This document shows positions 53,153 through 61,621 of a DNA stretch of 63,231 nucleotides, piece after piece (position 1 is the stretch's first letter; every line of letters begins with the position of its first letter). The notes beneath the pieces were generated by a model. It was not told the DNA's origin and made no database searches. It saw nothing but the letters and a program-made list of their open reading frames with translations. A program made the position numbers and the translations under genes. The DNA comes from an uncultured Oscillospiraceae bacterium (GTDB lineage Bacteria; Bacillota; Clostridia; Oscillospirales; Ruminococcaceae): assembly GCA_934466475.1 (NCBI GenBank), contig CAKSLI010000011.1, positions 1-63,231 of the forward strand. The letters run 5' to 3'.

Positions 53153-53995
53153 ATGGGTATTTCATTCGGACCGGGAGGAAACGGCGAGAGCTGGGGAAAG
53201 CGCAAGTTCCCTGAACAGCTCCCGGAGTACCTCAAGGGGCTCGGGCTCAACGGCTATGAGATAGAATGCGGCAGGGGAGTGCGGCTTTCCGAGAAAACTC
53301 CCGCGCTGCTTCCGGGGCTGGCTCAGGAGCACGGTATCTATGTGACGCTGCACGCGCCGTATTTCATTTCGCTGTCCTCAGTGACGGAGGAAACGCGGCT
53401 GAAGAGCGTTGAGTACATTTTACAGTCGGCGCAGGCGGCTCATTCCGTGGGCGCAAGGAAGATAGTCGTACACAGCGGGAGCTGCTCCAAAATGACCCGT
53501 GAGCAGGCTACCGAGCTCGCAAAGGACACGCTGAAAATCGCGCAGGAGCGGCTGGATTCCGAGGGGCTTTCCGACATCATCATCTGCCCGGAGACCATGG
53601 GCAAGGTCAACCAGCTCGGCACCCTTGAGGAAGTCCTGGAGCTGTGCGGCGTGGACGAGAGATTCCTGCCGACGGTGGATTTCGGGCACCTCTACGCGCG
53701 CACGCACGGCGGCATAACCTGCCGGGAGGATTACGCGCGTATGCTCGACCTCATCGCGGACAAGCTCGGCACGGAGCGCCTGAACAATATGCACATCCAT
53801 TTCAGCCGGATAGAGTTCACGGACGGCGGCGAGAAGAAGCACCTCACCTTTGACGACACGCAGTTCGGCCCTGAATATCAGCCGCTCATGCAGGAGATAC
53901 ACGACCGCAGAATGCAGCCCTCCATAATCTGCGAATCCGCAGGTACCCAGGCGGAGGACGCGGCAGAGATGAAACGTTACTTCGAATCGCTGTAA
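53153..53995 (+). CDS. Endonuclease IV (Nfo)-like AP endonuclease
   Basis: A 280-residue TIM-barrel protein of the AP endonuclease family 2. Zinc-ligand positions can be read in LHAPYF, VVHSGS, CPETMGK, TVDFGHLYA, MHIHFSRIEF and ICESAG. The usual DRH ligand motif near the end is KKH, as in a shorter archaeal-like subfamily, so one metal ligand may differ. It would cut DNA at abasic sites. It abuts yqeG and is followed 10 bp later by an unknown gene. Confidence 0.85.
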   Translation: MGISFGPGGNGESWGKRKFPEQLPEYLKGLGLNGYEIECGRGVRLSEKTPALLPGLAQEHGIYVTLHAPYFISLSSVTEETRLKSVEYILQSAQAAHSVGARKIVVHSGSCSKMTREQATELAKDTLKIAQERLDSEGLSDIIICPETMGKVNQLGTLEEVLELCGVDERFLPTVDFGHLYARTHGGITCREDYARMLDLIADKLGTERLNNMHIHFSRIEFTDGGEKKHLTFDDTQFGPEYQPLMQEIHDRRMQPSIICESAGTQAEDAAEMKRYFESL

Positions 53996-54005
53996 AGGAG
54001 AGGAC

Positions 54006-55076
54006 ATGAACTGCCTATATCAGAACCTATATCAGAGCCAGGAAACCGGCGATGTGATACGCTGCATAAATCAGCAGATACTGTGTTATATCACGGCATG
54101 CGACAGGGAGCAGCACATGCTCAACGCCGCAGAGGACGCAATAACGACATATCTTATCCCAAAGGTGGAGGAAATGCTCGTAAAGGACAGCATGGAAGGC
54201 GGGGAGCACTCCATGTCCCGCAGGTTGCACCAGGGACAGCAGGGGCTGTTTTACAACGGCAATGCCTATATCGTTAATTATCAGTTCGCCAAGGGCGTTA
54301 TGTGCGATTTCTACCGCGAGGCGGGGATAATACCGATAGAGTGCGCTCAAAGCGTGAACTACGAGGGTGACAGGCTGCTCAGCATGGCGCAGGACCTTGA
54401 CAGCGACATGTCCGGCAGTGATTTCGTCAAAAAATACAAACGCAATATCCCGTTTAAGCACAGGGACTATCTGATGCACGGGCTGGGGCTTTCGCTGCAG
54501 AGAGTCGCGGAGAACGGCTTTCAGGTCAGCGAGCTTGTCGATGTTTATGCGTTTCAGCGCGGGGTTTCATTCTGGGTAACTGCCGACAAGAAGATCATGG
54601 ACAACGCAATGTACGTGTTCATCGGCTGGAACAGGCAGGCACTCGACATGTCAAAGCCAATGCTGGAAGACGGCAGGCTGGTTGTCGGCGGTCAGGAGGT
54701 CAGGCGGTACGATATCGTTTATGAGTTCAGCCTGGTGGAGCCGAAGCGTTCCAGCGAACAGATGAAGCTTAAGGCAAGTGTAGACCTGGTTTTCGAGATT
54801 CTGGACAACAGCAGGCATGTGCGGAATATAACCGTCGATTTCACCCCGGAGGAATCCGCGAAGATCACCGAAATGATGAAGCGGCTGTATTTCCCGGCTG
54901 ATATGCCGGTGAAGCCGCATAAAGTCCCGGTGACTATCGGTCAGGAGTTCCTCGACAACTATTACTTTGAATATGGCACGCCGGAGCAGAAAAAGGCGGT
55001 AAATGAAAAGTGGGCTTCCACGGACGAGGGTTACAGGCATATCCTTGAACTCAGCGCGCGGAACCGCGGCAAATGA
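54006..55076 (+). CDS. Unknown protein
   Basis: A 356-residue soluble protein that I do not recognise. No signal peptide, membrane helix or known nucleotide-binding motif is visible. The sequence mixes helices and strands, with notable patches HRDYLMHGLGLSLQRVAE and RYDIVYEFSLVEPKRSSEQM. GGAGAGGAC precedes ATG. It lies between the Nfo-like gene and aroQ on the same strand. Confidence 0.8.
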   Translation: MNCLYQNLYQSQETGDVIRCINQQILCYITACDREQHMLNAAEDAITTYLIPKVEEMLVKDSMEGGEHSMSRRLHQGQQGLFYNGNAYIVNYQFAKGVMCDFYREAGIIPIECAQSVNYEGDRLLSMAQDLDSDMSGSDFVKKYKRNIPFKHRDYLMHGLGLSLQRVAENGFQVSELVDVYAFQRGVSFWVTADKKIMDNAMYVFIGWNRQALDMSKPMLEDGRLVVGGQEVRRYDIVYEFSLVEPKRSSEQMKLKASVDLVFEILDNSRHVRNITVDFTPEESAKITEMMKRLYFPADMPVKPHKVPVTIGQEFLDNYYFEYGTPEQKKAVNEKWASTDEGYRHILELSARNRGK

Positions 55077-55097
55077 TTTTTCACAGGGGGTAATCGT

Positions 55098-55544
55098 ATG
55101 AAAAAAATTCTTATTATGAACGGCCCGAACCTCAACCTTCTGGGCGAGCGCGAGCCGAATATCTACGGGCATGAAACGCTGAACTCCATAAACGACATGA
55201 TAGACGAGAAGGCGCGCTCCATGGGCTTTGAGCCGGTGTTCTTCCAGAGCAATTCCGAGGGAACGCTCATCGACAGGCTGCACGAATCCCGCATGGATTG
55301 CGCGGGAGTGATCCTCAACGCAGGGGCGTACACGCATTACAGCTACGCTATCCGCGACGCTATCGCGGCGATAAAGATACCGGTCATCGAGGTTCATCTC
55401 TCCAATGTGAACGGACGCGATGAATTCCGCAAGACCTCCGTTATCGCGCCGGTATGCAGGGGCACTATCGCCGGCTTCGGAAGCTTCAGCTACATTCTCG
55501 CGCTGTACGCGCTGAACGACATTCTGGGAGGCGGCAATGAATAA
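55098..55544 (+). CDS. aroQ: 3-dehydroquinate dehydratase, type II
   Basis: A 148-residue shikimate-pathway enzyme. MNGPNLNLLGEREPNIYG start with the catalytic tyrosine, QSNSEGTLIDRLHE, LNAGAYTHYSYAIRDA, and VHLSNVNGRDEFR. AGGGGG precedes ATG. It overlaps the peptidase gene by 8 bp. Confidence 0.97.
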   Translation: MKKILIMNGPNLNLLGEREPNIYGHETLNSINDMIDEKARSMGFEPVFFQSNSEGTLIDRLHESRMDCAGVILNAGAYTHYSYAIRDAIAAIKIPVIEVHLSNVNGRDEFRKTSVIAPVCRGTIAGFGSFSYILALYALNDILGGGNE

Positions 55545-56607
55545 TATCGAGCGGCTCCAGAAAATGCTCCCGGCGGATAACTGCGCGGCGCTGATAACCT
55601 CCGACGTCAGCAGGCGGTATTTCTGCGGCTTCAAGTCCTCGGCGGGAGTTATCCTGGTGACAAAGGAACAGGGCTATCTCATCATAGATTCACGCTATTT
55701 CGACAAGGCGAAGCAGCGCGTTACCGACTGCCGCGTACTGCTCCTTGAGGACATGAAAACGCAGCTTTCCGAGCTCCTGCTCAAGCACAACATACGCTCC
55801 CTCATGCTGGAGAGCGACTACATGACCCTGACGGAGTTCTCGGACTACCGCGAGAAGCTCCATTTCGTGGAGCTTGACCCCTCCCCGGATCTGTCGCAGT
55901 TCATCTGGGATATGCGCATAATCAAGTCCGACGAGGAGGTCGCGCTTATCGTCAAGGCGCAGCGCATTGCGGAAAGGGCGTTCGAGCGGCTCATCGACAA
56001 CATCAGCCGTGACATGACCGAAAAGCAGGTCGCGGCTCTGCTCAACTACTATATGATGGACTGCGGCGCGGACGACCTTTCGTTCGAGACCATTGCGGCC
56101 TCCGGCGTGAATTCCGCTTCGCCGCACGCTGTTCCCACAGATAAGAAGCTCCAGGAGGGCGACTTCCTGACGCTGGATTTCGGCGCGGTCGTGGACAGCT
56201 ACCACAGCGATATGACAAGGACGCTCGCGGTGGGGCAGGTCTCCCAGGAAATGGAGAAGCTCTACAATGCCGTGTACTACGCGAACCTTGACGGCATCAA
56301 GGCTGTAAAGCCCGGAATAAACGGAAAGGTCGTCGACAGCGTTGCAAGGGCGACCCTGGCTGCCTGGGGCGGCTACGACAAGTACTTCGGGCACGGTCTG
56401 GGTCACGGCGTCGGTCTGGAGATACACGAGCAGCCAACGCTCTCTCAGCGCAGCCGCTCTATGCTCAGACCCGGAATGATCGTCACGGTCGAACCCGGCG
56501 CTTACATCTCCGGAAAGTTTGGTGTGAGAATAGAAGATATGGTAGTTGTTACAGAAAATGGCTGCGATGTTCTCACAAAATCAACAAAAAACCTTATTCA
56601 CATATAA
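55537..56607 (+). CDS. Xaa-Pro aminopeptidase / M24 family peptidase
   Basis: A 356-residue M24 metallopeptidase with an N-terminal creatinase-like domain and a pita-bread catalytic domain. Metal ligands: LDFGAVVDSYHSDMTR (two Asp), GHGLGHGVGLEIHE (His), VTVEPGAYI (Glu) and GVRIEDMV (Glu). In Firmicutes this gene typically precedes efp, as here, and acts in proline-peptide cleavage. ATG lies in the end of aroQ. Confidence 0.92.
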   Translation: MNNIERLQKMLPADNCAALITSDVSRRYFCGFKSSAGVILVTKEQGYLIIDSRYFDKAKQRVTDCRVLLLEDMKTQLSELLLKHNIRSLMLESDYMTLTEFSDYREKLHFVELDPSPDLSQFIWDMRIIKSDEEVALIVKAQRIAERAFERLIDNISRDMTEKQVAALLNYYMMDCGADDLSFETIAASGVNSASPHAVPTDKKLQEGDFLTLDFGAVVDSYHSDMTRTLAVGQVSQEMEKLYNAVYYANLDGIKAVKPGINGKVVDSVARATLAAWGGYDKYFGHGLGHGVGLEIHEQPTLSQRSRSMLRPGMIVTVEPGAYISGKFGVRIEDMVVVTENGCDVLTKSTKNLIHI

Positions 56608-56633
56608 TTTTTCAAAATTTTCTTAAAAAGGGC

Positions 56634-56662
56634 TTGAAAAATCGCGCGAAATAGGGTAAAAT
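56634..56662 (+). promoter_or_regulatory. Promoter of efp
   Basis: TTGAAA (56634-56639), 17 bp, TAAAAT (56657-56662), leaving a leader of about 115 bases before efp. Confidence 0.75.
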
Positions 56663-56783
56663 AATAAAGATAGAATTATACGGACGGGCTTTCCAGAAAA
56701 AAGGCACCCTCCGGATAAACGGCGTGGATTATGCTGAGACAGGCGCCGCATAAATACTAATACTAATTTGGAGGTTCCCTACT

Positions 56784-57344
56784 ATGATCACAGCAGGAGA
56801 TTTCAGAAACGGCATGACATTCGAAGAAGATGGCAACGTAATGCAGATCATCGAATTCCAGCACGTTAAGCCCGGCAAGGGCGCAGCGTTCGTAAGAACA
56901 AAGGTGAGAAACGTTATTACCGGCTCCGTTGTAGAAAAGACCTACAACCCTACCGCTAAGTTCCCCACCGCTTACGTTGAGAGAAAGGATATGGAATACA
57001 CCTACTCTGATGGCGAGCTCTATCACTTCATGGATTCCGAGACCTACGAGGATGTTCCCGTTAACGCTTCCGATGTTGGCGACAACTTCAAGTTCGTTAA
57101 GGAGAACATGGTATGTAAGGTACTGTCCTACAAGGGCAAGGTATTCGGCGTAGAGCCTCCGAACTTCGTTGAGCTCCAGGTTACACAGACCGACCCCGGC
57201 TTCGCTGGCAACACTGCTACAAACGCAACCAAGCCCGCTACGCTCGAGACTGGCGCTGAGATCCGCGTTCCGCTGTTCATCAACGAGGGCGAGTTCATCC
57301 GTATCGACACCAGAACCGGCGAGTACATGGAGCGTGTAAAGTAA
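56784..57344 (+). CDS. efp: Translation elongation factor P
   Basis: A 186-residue three-domain factor that helps ribosomes through polyproline stretches. [16 protein letters not shown] start, the loop [14 protein letters not shown] with the usual lysine, and [17 protein letters not shown] at the end. The Lys form suggests either no modification or the 5-aminopentanol type known in Bacillus. GGAGG precedes ATG. Codon usage suggests high expression. Confidence 0.98.
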   Translation: MITAGDFRNGMTFEEDGNVMQIIEFQHVKPGKGAAFVRTKVRNVITGSVVEKTYNPTAKFPTAYVERKDMEYTYSDGELYHFMDSETYEDVPVNASDVGDNFKFVKENMVCKVLSYKGKVFGVEPPNFVELQVTQTDPGFAGNTATNATKPATLETGAEIRVPLFINEGEFIRIDTRTGEYMERVK

Positions 57345-57393
57345 TTCCGGTCCCTTTGGACAATATTTGGACGACATGAAAGGATGGTTCAAT

Positions 57394-57810
57394 ATGACTA
57401 TCAGTGAAAAGGTATCTTATATCAAGGGTCTTGCAGAGGGTCTTTCTCTCGACGAAACCACCAAGGAGGGCAAGATACTTGCCGCTGTCATTGACGTTCT
57501 CGGCGATATCGCTGAAAATCTCAATGAGGTCGATGAAGAGCTGGACGATGTTGCAGACGTTGTAACTGACCTTGAGGAGAGCGTATGCGACCTTGAGGAC
57601 GAGGTTTACGGCACTGAGGACGAGGACGAAGACGACTACGATGACGACGAGGACTTCGAAGACGACCTCGACGGAATGTACGAAACGACCTGCCCTAACT
57701 GCGGCAACACTATCCGTTTCGATTATGACCAGGCTCAGAACAATACGCTGGATTGTCCTAACTGCGGCTCTCATCTTGAGTTCGAACTTGATGAGGATGA
57801 CGCTGACTGA
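57394..57810 (+). CDS. Acidic zinc-ribbon protein (CD1247-like)
   Basis: A 138-residue protein. Residues 1-55 form a helical domain like clostridial CD1247 (VSYIKGLAEGLSLDETTKEGK). A very acidic stretch at about 60-93 follows (about 20 Asp/Glu). The C-terminus is a zinc ribbon with two CPNCG pairs. Function unknown; a ribosome or RNA polymerase partner is possible. The start is ATG 57394 after AAAGGA; TTG 57367 and ATG 57376 are in frame. It often follows efp in clostridia (inference from neighbourhood). Confidence 0.82.
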   Translation: MTISEKVSYIKGLAEGLSLDETTKEGKILAAVIDVLGDIAENLNEVDEELDDVADVVTDLEESVCDLEDEVYGTEDEDEDDYDDDEDFEDDLDGMYETTCPNCGNTIRFDYDQAQNNTLDCPNCGSHLEFELDEDDAD

Positions 57811-57832
57811 TCCAAAGCAAAGGTAAAACCAG

Positions 57833-57868
57833 GCGGCGGGTGACCTCAGGGTCATCTGCCGTTTTTGT
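57833..57868 (+). terminator. Terminator after the acidic zinc-ribbon gene
   Basis: CGGCGGGTGACC pairs with GGTCATCTGCCG around TCAG, followed by TTTTTGTTT. The hisC ribosome-binding site AAAGGAG follows within the T-rich tail. Confidence 0.8.
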
Positions 57869-57882
57869 TTAAAGGAGTTAAT

Positions 57883-58935
57883 ATGAGCTGGAAAGATAAT
57901 CTGATAAAAATAGAGCCGTATGTTGCGGGCGAACAGCCGGACAAGTCCGATTTCATCAAGCTGAACGCTAACGAGAACCCATATCCGCCGGCGCCGGGCG
58001 TGCTCCGTGCGATAGAGCAGTTCCGCGGGGGAAGCCTGAAAAAGTACCCGGACGCGAACGCAAGGCCGCTTGCGGAGGCTCTCGCGAAGAGATTCGGGCT
58101 GAAAAGGGAGAACGTTTTCCTCGGAAACGGCTCTGACGATGTCCTGGCGCTGTGCTTCCGGGCGTTCTTCAACTCGGACAGGCCGGTGATCTATCCCGAT
58201 ATTACATACTCGTTCTACCCGGTTTGGTGCGATATGCTGCGCATTCCGTACGAGACTATTCCGGTGGACGCGGACTTCAACATCAATGCGGCGGATTACA
58301 GGCGCCCGAACGGCGGCGTTGTAATTGCGAATCCGAATGCCCCGACAAGCATAGGCAGGGGGCTGGATTTCATGCGGGAGATACTGGACGCGAACCCGGA
58401 CAGCGTTGTTATCTCCGATGAGGCTTACGTTGATTTCGGCGGGACCTCCGCGGTGCCGCTGTTAAAGGAATACGAAAACCTGGTTGTAGTGCAGACATTC
58501 TCCAAATCGCGCTCAATGGCAGGAATGAGGATAGGCTACGCGCTGGGAAATGAGGAGATAATCTCTGCGCTGTTTGCGGCAAAGGACAGCTACAATTCCT
58601 ACCCGCTGGACAGCGTGGCGATAGCGGCAGGCGTTGCCTCCGTGGAGGACGAGGAGTATTTCCGGGCGACTGTACAGAAGGTCATGGCGACCCGCGGGAG
58701 GCTTACCGGGGAACTCCGGAAAATGGGCTTCGATGTGAAGGACAGCAGCACGAACTTCCTGTTTGCAGAGCACCCGGAATTCCGCGCAAAGGATATCCAG
58801 GAGTTCCTGAAAACCCGGGACATTTACGTGCGGTATTTCTCAAAGAAGCGTATTGACAACCGCCTGCGCATTACGATAGGCACGGACGATGAGATAGACG
58901 CACTTATCTCCGCACTGAAAGAGTATATCAGATAA
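57883..58935 (+). CDS. hisC: Histidinol-phosphate aminotransferase
   Basis: A 350-residue PLP enzyme for the seventh step of histidine synthesis. LNANENPYPPAPGVL at the start, VFLGNGSDDVL, NPNAPTSIG, VISDEAYVDFG, and the PLP lysine in TFSKSRSMAGMRIGYA. No other his genes are nearby. AAAGGAG precedes ATG at 57883; the extension to 57865 is unlikely. It converges on the AraC gene. Confidence 0.94.
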   Translation: MSWKDNLIKIEPYVAGEQPDKSDFIKLNANENPYPPAPGVLRAIEQFRGGSLKKYPDANARPLAEALAKRFGLKRENVFLGNGSDDVLALCFRAFFNSDRPVIYPDITYSFYPVWCDMLRIPYETIPVDADFNINAADYRRPNGGVVIANPNAPTSIGRGLDFMREILDANPDSVVISDEAYVDFGGTSAVPLLKEYENLVVVQTFSKSRSMAGMRIGYALGNEEIISALFAAKDSYNSYPLDSVAIAAGVASVEDEEYFRATVQKVMATRGRLTGELRKMGFDVKDSSTNFLFAEHPEFRAKDIQEFLKTRDIYVRYFSKKRIDNRLRITIGTDDEIDALISALKEYIR

Positions 58936-58938
58936 AAA

Positions 58939-58964
58939 TGAGGGGCAGGAAAACCTGCCCCTCT
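58939..58964. terminator. Terminator hairpin, copy 1 of a duplicated pair
   Basis: A 26-bp near-perfect palindrome identical to 59121-59146. Its flanking A-run lies only on the left (GATAAAAATG), so it has a U-tract for minus-strand transcripts from the AraC gene. Confidence 0.8.
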
Positions 58965-59120
58965 CAGGCTGTCGATAAAGGCACATCTGCGTCTGTCACC
59001 GCATTATTCGCTTCGCGAAAAACGCCGCATGACGGCAGGCACAAAGCCTAGCCGTCATGCGGGTTCCTAGCATCTGCACCTTTCTCGGCAGCCTGGGATA
59101 AGTACTTTTTCGACAAGCTG
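58965..59120. mobile_element. Hairpin-rich element inserted in a bidirectional terminator (156 bp)
   Basis: Bounded by identical 26-bp hairpins. Starts CAGGCTGTCGATAAAGG. An inner right arm CCTTTCTCGGCAGCCTGGG (59079-59097) completes an element like those at 31659 and 60049, and a second right end GTACTTTTTCGACAAGCTG (59102-59120) matches that at 8941-9128. The centre carries a large stem (CCGCATGACGGC at 59025-59036 with GCCGTCATGCGG at 59051-59062) and the family core TCTGCGTCTG ... CCTAGCATC. No ORF. Confidence 0.58.
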
Positions 59121-59146
59121 TGAGGGGCAGGAAAACCTGCCCCTCT
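59121..59146. terminator. Terminator hairpin, copy 2 of a duplicated pair
   Basis: Identical to 58939-58964. The T-run TTATTTT lies only on its right, so it serves plus-strand transcripts from hisC. It overlaps the stop codon of the AraC gene by one base. Confidence 0.8.
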
Positions 59147-59997
59147 TATTTTCCGCGGAATTCGCTGGGGGATGTTCCGGTGTACTTGCGGAAAATGCGG
59201 CTGAAATAGTTGGAATCATCAAAGCCGCACCGTATCGCTATCTCAGTCACGGGAAGCCCGCTTTCGCGCAGGAGCGCCGCCGCATGACGTATGCGCACAT
59301 CTATCAGGTAGCGCTGAGGGGTCATTCCGTAGGCGGCGGAGAACAGCCGTATAAAGTGCCGCTGTGAATAATGCGAGCGCTCGATAACATCGGATATGGC
59401 GATATTGTCAGCAAAGCTGGTCTCCATAAATGCCGCTGCCTCTGCTATTCCGGTTATCTCCCTGGGCTTTGCCGGGGATTCGTACAGACGGGAGAGTATC
59501 ACCGCAAGCTGTCTTACGCAGGAGAGCACCATTGTGCGGCTCCCCGGTCTGTCGGAGGTGTACTCACGCTCGGCGGTGTCAAGCAGCGGCTGTATCAGCC
59601 GGAAGTCCGCGGGGGTAAGGCGCAGGCGGCTCTGGAAGTGCTGGGTGCTGTTGAAGTACGGCTCCAGCAGAAAAAGCGCGTGAAATCCCGGAAGCCGGCG
59701 TATGTCCAGGTCTCCGGAGAAAAGCATATCGGGACGGTACATGATATTGCAGATACGCAGGCTCTGCGGCTCGTCAAATCCATGGGAGATACCATTGCCT
59801 ATGACGAATACATCGCCCTTGCTTATGGTGCTGCGCTCGCCGTCAACGATATGTACGGCGCTTCCGTCCAAGACCGTCACCAGCTCGTAGAAGTCCTCGT
59901 GCCCGTGTATGAACAGCGGGACGTCATGCCCGCCGTACTGCACGAACAGCGGAAAGCTCTCGTCATTGGTGAAGTAGCCCAGCTTCATATCGTTCAT
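59146..59997 (-). CDS. AraC-family transcriptional regulator
   Basis: A 283-residue regulator with an N-terminal cupin (FVQYGGHDVPLFIHGHEDFYEL shows the metal-like histidines, listed here in part as FIHGHEDFYEL) and a C-terminal double helix-turn-helix ending AIRCGFDDSNYFSRIFRKY. No membrane segment. The start at 59997 follows AAAGGGGGCGGT; the longer reading to 60090 runs into the promoter. Ligand and targets are unknown; no carbohydrate gene lies next to it. Confidence 0.9.
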   Translation of the reverse strand: MNDMKLGYFTNDESFPLFVQYGGHDVPLFIHGHEDFYELVTVLDGSAVHIVDGERSTISKGDVFVIGNGISHGFDEPQSLRICNIMYRPDMLFSGDLDIRRLPGFHALFLLEPYFNSTQHFQSRLRLTPADFRLIQPLLDTAEREYTSDRPGSRTMVLSCVRQLAVILSRLYESPAKPREITGIAEAAAFMETSFADNIAISDVIERSHYSQRHFIRLFSAAYGMTPQRYLIDVRIRHAAALLRESGLPVTEIAIRCGFDDSNYFSRIFRKYTGTSPSEFRGK

Positions 59998-60018
59998 TTT
60001 ACCGCCCCCTTTTCCTAT

Positions 60019-60047
60019 ATGATAGCACAAAATGTACAAAAAATCAA
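60019..60047 (-). promoter_or_regulatory. Promoter of the second AraC gene
   Basis: On the minus strand TTGATT (60042-60047), 17 bp, TATCAT (60019-60024). The -35 box lies in the T-tract of the terminator-like repeat element upstream, so insertion of that element may have shaped this promoter. Confidence 0.65.
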
Positions 60048-60048
60048 G

Positions 60049-60156
60049 CCAGACAGCATTAAAAGCCCTCGTCTTCGCTGTAAGCGGCATGTCTTGCAGG
60101 CGTCAGCCTGGCACGAATGACGTTTCCGGAATCTGAGGGCTTTTCGGCTGTCTGGG
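60049..60156. repeat. Dispersed hairpin element acting as bidirectional terminator (about 108 bp)
   Basis: Arms CCAGACAGC (60049-60057) and GCTGTCTGG (60147-60155), plus AAAAGCCCTC (60061-60070) and GAGGGCTTTT (60135-60144), form a nearly continuous 22-bp stem. It is flanked by GATTTTTTTT on the right and TTGATTTTTT on the other strand, so it can stop transcription from both sides, including trkH. The core TCTTCGCTG ... GCAGGC-gtc-AGCCTG ... CCGGAATCT matches the elements at 31659, 58965 and 63100. Confidence 0.72.
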
Positions 60157-60176
60157 ATTTTTTTTGCTGTATCGGT

Positions 60177-61610
60177 TTATTTCTTCCATGTGCCGGGAGT
60201 AAACAGCAGGAGCATCGGGAAAAGCTCCAGCCTTCCGGCGAGCATATCGAAAATCAGGACGATCTTCGAGGGCGTGGAAAAGAAACCGAAATTCCCCGTA
60301 GGTCCGACCAGACCCAGACCGGGGCCGGTGTTGTTCATTGTGGTCGCAACGGAGGTGAACGTGGTTATGAGGTCGTGGTTGTCAAAGGACACGAATATCG
60401 CTGAGATAACGAAGATCATCATATAGGCTACCATGAATACGTTCACGGAGCGCACCGTTTCGTGGTCGATTATGTGAGAATCCATTTTTATCTTCTTTAT
60501 CTGGCGGGGCTGTACCATGGTCTGGAGCTCCTTTGCCATGCCCTTGAACAGTATGATTATTCTGGATACTTTCATTCCGCCGCCGGTGCTGCCAGCGCAA
60601 GCCCCTATGAACATCAGGATTATGATGAGCGTTCGGGAGAGTTCAGGCCAGAGGTTGAAATCCACGGTGGAGAATCCAGTGGAGGAAACTATCGAAGCCA
60701 CTGTGAAAGCGGAGTTCCGCAGAGCGTCGCCGGGGGTTGCGAAAAGGCTCAGCGTGTTGAGCGTTATCAGCGCTGTGAACGACGCGATAATTATAAGGAA
60801 CGTGCGGACCTCAACGCCGAAAGCATCCTTCAGCTTTCCTGTCATTATGAAGAAGAAGCAGTTGAAGTTAGTCGCGAACAGTATCATAAACACGGTAACG
60901 ACTATCTGGCAGTAGTGCGAGAATCCTCCCATGCTGGAGTTGTAGATGCCGAAGCCTCCGGTGCCTGCGGTGGCGAAGGTCGTGTTGAGGGCTTCAAATA
61001 CCGTCATTCCGCCGAAGAGGAGCATTACGAACTCTATCACGGTCAGGACAAGGTAGATAGAGTAGAGTATCAGGGCGGTGGTCCTTACGCGGGGAACCAG
61101 CTTGCTGACCGAGGGACCAGGGCTCTCTGCCTTCATGATGTGCATATTCTGCGCGCCGGACAGCGGCAGGAACGCCATAACGAACACCAGCACTCCCATG
61201 CCGCCTACCCAGTGGGTGAAGCTCCGCCACATAAGGGAAGCGTGGGACATCACCTCCACGTCTGAGAGGATCGTGGCTCCCGTGGTGGTGAAGCCGGAGA
61301 CGGTTTCAAACAGCGCGTTGATGTAGCTGGGGATCTCCTTGCTGAGAACGAACGGGAGCGCGCCGAACGCACTGAGAACTATCCAGCTCAGCGCGACTAT
61401 CACGGCTCCCTCGCGGGCGTAGAGGTGGCTGTTTTTCGGCTTCTTCATGACTATCAGCCCGCCGATGAGCATGCATCCGCTCTGCACCATTAGGTAGCTC
61501 CACAGGACGGGCTCGCCGTAGACTGCCGCGGTGATCATCGGCACCGCCATGAAAAGTCCCTCAAATATCAATATCCAGCCGAGGATATATGTTATCATTC
61601 TGTAATTCAT
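60177..61610 (-). CDS. trkH: Trk potassium uptake protein TrkH
   Basis: A 477-residue K+-translocating membrane subunit with four P-loop repeats. Filter-like segments include FVSFDNHDLITTFTSVATTMNNTGPG (shown as TTMNNTGPG), ETVSGFTTTGATIL, TTFATAGTGGFG and IVSSTGFS. It needs TrkA for gating. It follows trkA after 11 bp in one operon. GGAGCG precedes ATG. Confidence 0.94.
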   Translation of the reverse strand: MNYRMITYILGWILIFEGLFMAVPMITAAVYGEPVLWSYLMVQSGCMLIGGLIVMKKPKNSHLYAREGAVIVALSWIVLSAFGALPFVLSKEIPSYINALFETVSGFTTTGATILSDVEVMSHASLMWRSFTHWVGGMGVLVFVMAFLPLSGAQNMHIMKAESPGPSVSKLVPRVRTTALILYSIYLVLTVIEFVMLLFGGMTVFEALNTTFATAGTGGFGIYNSSMGGFSHYCQIVVTVFMILFATNFNCFFFIMTGKLKDAFGVEVRTFLIIIASFTALITLNTLSLFATPGDALRNSAFTVASIVSSTGFSTVDFNLWPELSRTLIIILMFIGACAGSTGGGMKVSRIIILFKGMAKELQTMVQPRQIKKIKMDSHIIDHETVRSVNVFMVAYMMIFVISAIFVSFDNHDLITTFTSVATTMNNTGPGLGLVGPTGNFGFFSTPSKIVLIFDMLAGRLELFPMLLLFTPGTWKK

Positions 61611-61621
61611 AGCACGCTCCG

